From Fibrobacter sp. UBA1313 (lineage in GTDB: Bacteria > Fibrobacterota > Fibrobacteria > Fibrobacterales > Fibrobacteraceae): DNA of 19,496 nt. Below are positions 9,235 to 15,335 of the stretch, piece after piece. How positions within the stretch are numbered: the first letter of the stretch is position 1; every line of letters begins with the position of its first letter. Location: the NCBI GenBank assembly GCA_002307115.1, contig DBTP01000163.1:1-19496 (forward strand), given 5' to 3'. The position numbers and the translations under genes are program-made. The notes below the pieces were generated by a model. That model worked only from the letters and a program-made list of their open reading frames with translations, was not told the origin of the DNA and did not search any database.

Positions 9235-9642
9235 ATGAAGATTGTGTTGTTATTTTGCTTGAGTTTTATGATTTCCAGCCTTTGGGCTGGGTCGCCCACA
9301 GATTTGGATACTCTTTTTAAGGGTCGGGAATATAAACCTGTTTTAGACTCTTCTCTCCGTTCAGATTCTGATGGGCGTAAGAATTGGGTCGCGAGTTCTA
9401 AAACGGAAAAGGGTGGCGATGGCTATTATGTGCTTCAGTTTGATGCTGTAGCGGATTTTGATGCCGCGCAACGTCGTCGGGCACAGCTTTCCGCAAGTAC
9501 GGGCTATGCAATTCAAATGGTGTTTGATACCCCATTCTATAAGTTGCGAGGCGGTGGATGGAACTCCAAAGCGAAGGCAGAAGATAAGGCTCGAGAACTT
9601 TCTGCTTATAACATTAGCGCCTTTGTTGTGAAAGTGAAGTAA
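9235..9642 (+). CDS. Small exported SPOR-like protein
   Basis: A 135-residue protein with a typical signal peptide: one Lys, a hydrophobic run, and 'SSLWA' with cleavage after about residue 18. Residues from about 60 to 135 fit a SPOR-like fold: strand 'YYVLQFDAVADFDAAQRRRA', a helix, 'GYAIQMVF', then 'FYKLRGGGWNSKAKAEDKA' and a final strand 'ISAFVVKVK'. SPOR domains bind denuded septal peptidoglycan, so the mature protein should sit in the periplasm, either bound to wall or on the outer membrane; no lipobox Cys is present. It has no clear ribosome site and begins 16 bases after a terminator hairpin. It faces the DUF4011/DUF3320 gene with a shared bidirectional terminator between them. Family membership is judged from pattern only and this copy is divergent. 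Confidence 0.75.
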   Translation: MKIVLLFCLSFMISSLWAGSPTDLDTLFKGREYKPVLDSSLRSDSDGRKNWVASSKTEKGGDGYYVLQFDAVADFDAAQRRRAQLSASTGYAIQMVFDTPFYKLRGGGWNSKAKAEDKARELSAYNISAFVVKVK

Positions 9643-9670
9643 TTAAATTCATACTTGAGAGCTTGAAAAG

Positions 9671-9701
9671 AAAGAATGACACTGACGTGGTGTCATTCTT
9701 T
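9671..9701. terminator. Bidirectional rho-independent terminator
   Basis: AAAGAATGACAC (9671-9682) and GTGTCATTCTTT (9690-9701) form a perfect 12-bp stem with a seven-base loop. The right arm runs into a T-tract on the plus strand, and the left arm gives T-rich sequence on the minus strand. It sits between the convergent ends of the SPOR-like gene (stop at 9642) and the large minus-strand gene (stop at 9706), so it can end both transcripts. Confidence 0.9.
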
Positions 9702-9705
9702 TTGT

Positions 9706-12700
9706 TTATAAAAGACCAAGGACTTTTTTGATTGTCGCTTCATCTGTATTTGGAAGAAACAGAGCTCGCTCTTCGGGAGAAACGTAGGCTAGCTGTCTCT
9801 CTTCTTTCGGAAGATTCTCCCGATTACGAAGAACAAAGGGCAAAAGATTAACAGAATAGAAGAAATGCCCCGTTTTGATAAACGCCTTTCTTTGAATCCC
9901 TTGCGAGAGCGCCGCTTCTAATGCTTGCGTCACTCCTGGCCCTGCTCTTTCTACTCGATGGAGATCTAATAGTCTGCGGAGGAGACATTCTTCGTGAATG
10001 GGCCCTTCTCTGTCGACATAAAATTTCATTTGAAGAATGAGATGTTTTGTCTCCAATTCGGGAATAGGCTTGTCGTGAGCAGTGGCCTCAATATGAGGTT
10101 GCAAAATGCGATAAGGCTCTACGTGGAGCGCTGTTGATGGATCTTCTACTTCTTCCGCTTCAGGTTCTTTTTCCTGAGGAGGGGCAGCAACACTTTGCTC
10201 AACAGCAATTGTTGTTAAAATATGATCTCTTTCATCCGCAGTGGATTTAAACCATAGAGGACACCAAATCCGAATAGTTTTCCAGCCCAAACGATTCAGT
10301 ATTGCGGGGCGAATGTATTCACGATCTTCCACGGATTCGCGCAAAAATCCAGTATCGGAGTCATCTTCAATAGCAAGGAGGAATTGCTCTGGGTTGTTGG
10401 CATCACGAATGGCGAGGCTAATGTTTGCTCCGTGATAGCCCCAGTTGGTTTCAATGGAAAGGTTGTTGCCATTGAGAGCCTTAATCACTTTTTCTATGAA
10501 AGGAGAGATGAGAGAATTGTCAGAGAAAATACGTTTTTGAGTGATATTTTTAACGAATTGGAGCCACTTCCAATACATCTGAATTCCAGGATTGGAAGAC
10601 GGAGTTGTTTCTTGCAATGGCTCTGAAGTGTATATGCGAAGCTTGCGAAGTGCATGAGTGGCACAGAGGTTTACCACTTTGCTTCCCAATCCAGGTTGTG
10701 CGATAGAGGTGCTCATCTCTGCACAAATCAATAAGGTATCGCGGAAATCCCCAACGGCATCTTCGGGAAGTTTGATATAAAAATCTCGAATAATGTTTTT
10801 AGGATTAAAGAAGTTTTGAACTTCTGGATGCTTTTGTATTTGAAGGGCAAGTGCTTCGCGAATAGCTTCACAACGGCTAATGGTAAATGCTAAAATTCCA
10901 AGAGAATGAGATGGATGTTTTTCTGCATGATGAATGGCGGCTTCTGCAATGGCGGTGGCGGGATCATCCGTCACCTTCAGTGACATGTCTCGAAAGGGTG
11001 CCGAAGACGTTTGAGGCAGAGTCTTTATTTTGCCATCATAGAGTTCTTGATTTGCGAAATCCACCAAAGCTTGATGCTGGTGATCTTGATTCAAGGATAA
11101 GAAAGCATGTCCCGCCCCTTTGTGTAGAGCAAAGGACATAATGTTCTCTAAATGGGGAAGAATAAAATGTTCTTTTTCTGGCTTTGCTCGGTCCAACCAA
11201 AATTGTCCAGAGGGTAAAAAAGAATCACCCACGAGAATGGTTCTTTTGGCTCTTAGAATTGCAGGTAAGGCTTCTGATGGCGGGATCGTTTCTGAATCTA
11301 GAAAGATGACAAGATCAAAAAGTCCTAGTTGTGGAGGTAAATTCTTACTGATTTCACTTAAGGGAACTTGGACAAATGTTGCTTTTTTATTTTCAAGTGT
11401 ATCTTGGACAAACTTAAAATTTGCGTTACAAAAGTCATTCATGACTGAACGATAGAGTTTGCTTTGCTTTGCTCGGTCTTTAGGTGAAATAGAAAATAGA
11501 GTGGGACTGATTTTGCAAATGTTCTGAACTTGAATGCCATACCAATAATGGATAAATCCGAGTTCAATATCTTGGTAAGTGGAAGGCTCGTTTTCTGCAT
11601 ATACCACTAGGGGCTCTAGTCCAAAACGCTGTAATGCGGTACTTTTTTCTTGAGCTTGGACGAAAGGGCCTAAAAAAGAAAATCCATTGGCCCATTCTTT
11701 GATTTTTGCCATTTGAGTGGCGATTGACAATGATTCGGTTGAATGCGTCAACCCAAGAGCCTCTTGTAATTGATTAAAAAGGTCTTTGGAAGAGGCACAA
11801 AGATTTTTCAATGTTTTCGCATCGGGAATAACAGGCTGCAATTGATAATAATTTTCTAATAATGCAAAAGAAAGAGCTGCGTTACTTTTCGCTTGATTTT
11901 TTTTGCGGAAGTCGTATAACCAATGAATTTTGGTGGAGAGATTGGTCCAGTTGGTCTTTTCAAATTTCCAGTCTTTACCACACAGATGATTCGCGAGTAC
12001 AGAAGTATTCTTATAAAGTTTTTTTTGCTCTTGAAGTTCAATTAATGAATTGACCAATAACAGCAGATGGTGATCATCAGTGACTAATTTCGGATCCTTG
12101 ATTGTCTTGAGTAGGGTCTTTTGTGCATCTCGGTAGTATTCGGAAAAGGCTTTAAATGTTTTATTAATGTTATCTGCAATTTTATCACGGGCATCAATAA
12201 TATTTTCTTCAATGGCGTTATCCGTAAACAGGGAAGACCCTTGTCTCCGATATTCTGACCAAGCATTCCCTGCTTCTGGAAGGGCCTTGAGATTGTCCTC
12301 ATAAGTGTACCAATCTCTAGATTGCAGATTCCATTTTTCAAACGAAGGTGTATTGGGACCAAACTCTGGAGTAATGGCATCACTTACTTCTTCGAGAGCT
12401 TCTAAGTCAATGTCTCTGTTAAAGAAAAAGGTCTTTGCAATCGCATTGGCAAGCTTTTCAAGTATTTGGAAACTATCCTGTGCAAGATCAATCGTTTGAC
12501 GGATTTTGCCTTTTTGAATTTCCGTCAAATAGGTAAGATACGAGTTTGCAAAATATTTTTTTCCTTCTCGTACTTCTGGTTTTCCCATAAGTTCTGTGTA
12601 ATCATGTACAAGACCACAGGCTTCTTGAAATTGTTCGACATTCAGCTTTTCAGCTCCCTGGAAAGCACTATCTGGAATCGTCTTTTTATAGGGAGAATTA

Positions 12701-13848
12701 TCTGCAATGGCAATTAATGTGTCTGCAAGGACCTTATTCCCAGGGGGAGTGGGAGCATTTACTGCTTTGTAGTACGTCGCAATTTCATCTCGGCTCTGTC
12801 TCAGTGCGGCTTGAGCCTCTGCATAGGAACGCTCTTTGAAAGACATGAATGGGGGAGCCCAACGCGATTGAAATTTTTCCAATGATGCTTGTTTTCTGTA
12901 AGTGAGGAGAACCTTTTTCCCCTGAGCTATACTTTCTGCAACCAAGTTAGCGACAGTTTCGTTTTTATTGGATCCTGGCGGTGTGTGTATAGCGAAAATT
13001 TCATTTTCAGGTTGCAGAGCTTCAAGCACTGCAAGGGTAGCTCCTGAATCCAATGGGTATAAAAAATGATAATCTGCGGGATGAAAAATCTCATCAAAAC
13101 GTTTTTCATCAAAAGCAGAGGCTAGAACACGGAATCCCTCTGAAGAAAGCATTTTCGAAATTACAGGGTGGGACAGGAGTGTTTTTTTGTCTTTCCAAAA
13201 CTCAGCTTCCAAATCCAGAAAATTATACAGTCTTGAAGAGTTAAAAAAAGCAAGGCAAATGCCTTTATTCGTGATTTTCCATTGAGGGTATGCGGCAATT
13301 GCTTTATCAAAGAGGGAAAAATAGGTCTCAATTTGAAAAGAACCATTTTCGTAAGCTTCCTGAGCTTTGGGCAGTGCTACCATGCCTTTACATTGAAGAC
13401 GTAAAGGCACATTTTCTATAACAGGAGCATTCGATGCAGAAACAGCGAGAGTCTCAGGATCAATATGAACAGGAACTAAAAGAATAGGGGACATGCGTTG
13501 CGTTTTCGGTGAAGATCCATTTTCATCGAACCAACGCAAAAATCCCATAGCCATGAATACATTTTGTTCACCTTCGCTATTTAATGTGTCACGAATTCCT
13601 GTCTGAAAATCGGCAAGAAACTCTTGTTGATCTTGATCTGTGAATTCTGTGGAAATGGGCGCGAACGTGGCAAGGGGAATGCATATAGATTTGGTAGCCC
13701 ATTTATCGTAAAAAATGATTGAATTTTCAGAAAGTAGGGGTGACTGAAAGCATGCTTTAGACTGGAAGTGCAAAAGCCTGTTTTTGAAACTCAAATCAAT
13801 CGAATTATCACGCAGTTTTTCTAACTGCCTATACAAGGTTTCGGGCAT
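9706..13848 (-). CDS. DUF4011 / SF1 helicase-like / Vsr-like / DUF3320 protein with degenerate active sites
   Basis: A 1,380-residue cytoplasmic protein. Residues about 5-250 are DUF4011 ('SIDLSFKNRLLHF', later 'MSPILLVPVHI'). A superfamily 1 helicase scaffold follows, split by a roughly 500-residue helical insertion. Residues 1110-1205 align with the Vsr-like nuclease ('SPFIEKVIKAL', 'AIEDDSD', 'LNRLGWKTIRIW') and about 1265-1335 with DUF3320 ('EGPIHEECLLRRL'). As I recall, this order is that of Hhe-type anti-phage proteins. The helicase motifs are eroded: GPPGTGKS is TPPGSNKN at 289-296 (Lys kept), DEAS is LDSE at 850-853, VQGDER is AVGDFR at 1031-1036, and VTRAR is ATHAL at 1063-1067. In the nuclease, the Asp of I-D-L-A is Ser1144 and the CDG is DDS, though E1161 and D1163 remain. 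The frame is intact, so I read it as a non-ATPase relative, function unknown. The gene starts 15 bases after gluQ and has no ribosome site. Confidence 0.85.
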   Translation of the reverse strand: MPETLYRQLEKLRDNSIDLSFKNRLLHFQSKACFQSPLLSENSIIFYDKWATKSICIPLATFAPISTEFTDQDQQEFLADFQTGIRDTLNSEGEQNVFMAMGFLRWFDENGSSPKTQRMSPILLVPVHIDPETLAVSASNAPVIENVPLRLQCKGMVALPKAQEAYENGSFQIETYFSLFDKAIAAYPQWKITNKGICLAFFNSSRLYNFLDLEAEFWKDKKTLLSHPVISKMLSSEGFRVLASAFDEKRFDEIFHPADYHFLYPLDSGATLAVLEALQPENEIFAIHTPPGSNKNETVANLVAESIAQGKKVLLTYRKQASLEKFQSRWAPPFMSFKERSYAEAQAALRQSRDEIATYYKAVNAPTPPGNKVLADTLIAIADNSPYKKTIPDSAFQGAEKLNVEQFQEACGLVHDYTELMGKPEVREGKKYFANSYLTYLTEIQKGKIRQTIDLAQDSFQILEKLANAIAKTFFFNRDIDLEALEEVSDAITPEFGPNTPSFEKWNLQSRDWYTYEDNLKALPEAGNAWSEYRRQGSSLFTDNAIEENIIDARDKIADNINKTFKAFSEYYRDAQKTLLKTIKDPKLVTDDHHLLLLVNSLIELQEQKKLYKNTSVLANHLCGKDWKFEKTNWTNLSTKIHWLYDFRKKNQAKSNAALSFALLENYYQLQPVIPDAKTLKNLCASSKDLFNQLQEALGLTHSTESLSIATQMAKIKEWANGFSFLGPFVQAQEKSTALQRFGLEPLVVYAENEPSTYQDIELGFIHYWYGIQVQNICKISPTLFSISPKDRAKQSKLYRSVMNDFCNANFKFVQDTLENKKATFVQVPLSEISKNLPPQLGLFDLVIFLDSETIPPSEALPAILRAKRTILVGDSFLPSGQFWLDRAKPEKEHFILPHLENIMSFALHKGAGHAFLSLNQDHQHQALVDFANQELYDGKIKTLPQTSSAPFRDMSLKVTDDPATAIAEAAIHHAEKHPSHSLGILAFTISRCEAIREALALQIQKHPEVQNFFNPKNIIRDFYIKLPEDAVGDFRDTLLICAEMSTSIAQPGLGSKVVNLCATHALRKLRIYTSEPLQETTPSSNPGIQMYWKWLQFVKNITQKRIFSDNSLISPFIEKVIKALNGNNLSIETNWGYHGANISLAIRDANNPEQFLLAIEDDSDTGFLRESVEDREYIRPAILNRLGWKTIRIWCPLWFKSTADERDHILTTIAVEQSVAAPPQEKEPEAEEVEDPSTALHVEPYRILQPHIEATAHDKPIPELETKHLILQMKFYVDREGPIHEECLLRRLLDLHRVERAGPGVTQALEAALSQGIQRKAFIKTGHFFYSVNLLPFVLRNRENLPKEERQLAYVSPEERALFLPNTDEATIKKVLGLL

Positions 13849-13863
13849 GAACAGAATATAAAT

Positions 13864-14742
13864 TCAAAAGCTAGAATCGAGTTGTTTGGAGACCAAGGAA
13901 AGTGCATTTTGTAGCGAAATTGGGCGAGAATCTTCAGTCAGTTTTGTTTGAAAGCAGATCTCCCCAAATATCTGCTCTGGGGTTATCTCTAAATCTCTTT
14001 CAGCACGCAAACTCGCCGCTCGCTGTCTCTTAGAAAGTTTGAGCCCCGAGTCTCCCAGAATGAGCGGGTGATGTAAATAGAGTGGGGGAGTCTCTCGACC
14101 TAATTCTTTCATAAGGAGAATTTGACGCGCTGTTGAAAAACGCAAATCTTCACCCCTAACCACGAGCCCAATATTTTCATCAATGTCATCCACACACACG
14201 GCAAACTGATACGTCCATTGTCCTGTGCTGTCGCGGAGGGAAAAATCGCCACATTGTTCGAGCGGAACCTCTGAAAGTGGGCCAAGTCGAAGGTCGTTCC
14301 ATGAGATCGTTGTGTGGGGGGTTTTAAATCGAATGGTGGATTCCATGGAAAAAGGGAGTTCTTTATGGCGACAGTTTCCCAAGTAGATGACTTCCCCTGC
14401 TTCATTGATGGAGTTACTTTCAAAAAGGTATTTTCGCGAACAATCACAGGCATAAACAAGGCCTTTGGTTTTAAGATTTTCTAACGCTGTTGCATAGAGG
14501 CTATTTCTTTCGCTCTGAATACTTTCATGAACCCATTGAAATCCCAGCCAGTGTAAATCTTCTCGAATGGCCGCAATATATTCGGGCCTTGCGCGACTTT
14601 GATCATGATCTTCAATGCGCAAGTGAACTTGATAGCCATATTTTTCTGCTGCAGCCCAGACCCAGAGTGCGGATAGTGCATGACCTCTATGAAGGTAGCC
14701 TGTGGGACTCGGGGCAAAACGGGTAAAGGGGTACATCTTCAT
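13864..14742 (-). CDS. gluQ: Glutamyl-Q tRNA(Asp) synthetase
   Basis: GluQRS activates glutamate and attaches it to the queuosine base at the wobble position of tRNA-Asp, rather than to a tRNA 3' end. The 292-residue length is normal for this family, which lacks the anticodon-binding half of glutamyl-tRNA synthetase. The catalytic signatures are 'RFAPSPTGYLHRGHA' with the HIGH motif as HRGH at 18-21, 'LRIEDHD' at 41-47, and the KMSKS motif as KLSKR at 235-239. A zinc site typical of GluQRS is present: C99-x-C101 and Y120-x3-C124. Its ATG overlaps the stop of the propeptide-like gene as ATGA, so translation is probably coupled; a second ATG two codons on is possible. Downstream is the DUF4011/DUF3320 gene, 15 bases away. 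I prefer GluQRS over a truncated GltX because the zinc ligands and length match. Confidence 0.93.
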   Translation of the reverse strand: MKMYPFTRFAPSPTGYLHRGHALSALWVWAAAEKYGYQVHLRIEDHDQSRARPEYIAAIREDLHWLGFQWVHESIQSERNSLYATALENLKTKGLVYACDCSRKYLFESNSINEAGEVIYLGNCRHKELPFSMESTIRFKTPHTTISWNDLRLGPLSEVPLEQCGDFSLRDSTGQWTYQFAVCVDDIDENIGLVVRGEDLRFSTARQILLMKELGRETPPLYLHHPLILGDSGLKLSKRQRAASLRAERDLEITPEQIFGEICFQTKLTEDSRPISLQNALSLVSKQLDSSF

Positions 14743-15068
14743 TGAAAATAGAGATCCTTGATTTTTTCTTGGTCCAATAAGTGCAAAAAGGCTTTTTCTT
14801 CTTCAGATCGTTGTTCGATATCGTGCGCTGGGTAATTCGAAATTTGGGCGTTAGAATCGGCATAAAAAAGAGAATTCTTTCCATCAGACAGTAAAAGGTA
14901 ACCATCCGTTGAAAAAAGAGCATGGGATTTTTCGTCTCCTTTGATTATCACGGTCACGAGGGTTCCATCCGCCGTTTTTCGCTTTACGGGAGTGGGACTT
15001 GCGGGCTTTGCTTGTGAGGCAATGGAAAGAAGAAGAACCAATGTAATCCAGAAAGAAACCTGTTGCAT
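14739..15068 (-). CDS. Stand-alone exported homologue of the M6 protease propeptide
   Basis: A 109-residue protein with a signal peptide ending 'SIASQA' followed by KPASP. From the Ala-Lys-Pro-Ala-Ser-Pro at residue 20 to its last residue it aligns without gaps with residues 24-113 of the M6 metalloprotease encoded just upstream; my hand count is about 36 identities in 90 positions. Shared blocks are the 'AKPASP' cleavage region, 'GDE..H', 'DG.LLL', 'F.AD.NA.IS' and 'FL..LD...I...Y'. It stops where the protease continues into its catalytic domain, so it is the prodomain alone. It should be periplasmic or secreted. Possible roles are an inhibitor or folding helper acting in trans on the protease, or the stub of a duplicated protease gene. 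The start has GAGG eight bases upstream. The stop overlaps the gluQ start. Confidence 0.82.
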   Translation of the reverse strand: MQQVSFWITLVLLLSIASQAKPASPTPVKRKTADGTLVTVIIKGDEKSHALFSTDGYLLLSDGKNSLFYADSNAQISNYPAHDIEQRSEEEKAFLHLLDQEKIKDLYFQ

Positions 15069-15133
15069 AAAGGGTGCCTCTAAAAATTGGTTTGCGCGAA
15101 TGAAATCGAACGAGGTCGAGCCAGAAACACGAA

Positions 15134-15258
15134 CACTTGCGCTTTAGCGCTTAGTGAGAGTGATCCCTGTGAGAGCAGGAATGATTGTTGACCAAAACGA
15201 GTGCAGCGGGCATGCTTGCATGCCCATTGCCGAGTTGCATCAACAAGTGCGTAAGCAC
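15134..15258 (+). other. Cluster of four hairpins in the gap after the M6 protease gene
   Basis: Within the 267-base gap between the protease and the propeptide-like gene lie four compact hairpins: CACT/AGTG stacked on GCGC/GCGC at 15134-15156 (loop TTTA); CCTG/CAGG at 15166-15179; GGGCATG/CATGCCC at 15208-15225 with loop CTTG; and GTGC/GCAC at 15247-15258 with loop GTAA. The third may be enclosed by GTTGA (15087+100 to 15191) and TCAAC (15240-15244). The two loops CTTG and GTAA are of the extra-stable RNA tetraloop kinds when read on the plus strand. It may be a small RNA, a repeat element or a processing site. No promoter or family match is apparent. Confidence 0.4.
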
Positions 15259-15335
15259 AAAAGTGGTAAATACTGTTTATATTCGCCGACCTCTATAATG
15301 AGATCTCTTGTCTTGTGTTAAAGGAATGAAAAAAA

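Noticed and set aside
11120..11455. A 111-codon open frame on the plus strand
   Set aside because: Antisense to the Walker B region of the DUF4011/DUF3320 protein; no ribosome site and no recognisable features.
15294..15299. TATAAT on the plus strand just beyond the protease stop, possibly an antisense promoter
   Set aside because: No -35 at a suitable distance, no gene downstream in that direction, and a single hexamer in AT-rich sequence is expected by chance.
15069..15335. Possible tRNA or remnant of a protease catalytic domain in the hairpin-rich gap
   Set aside because: No T-loop consensus, cloverleaf or CCA end is seen, and no frame in the gap shows HExxH or other M6 sequence.
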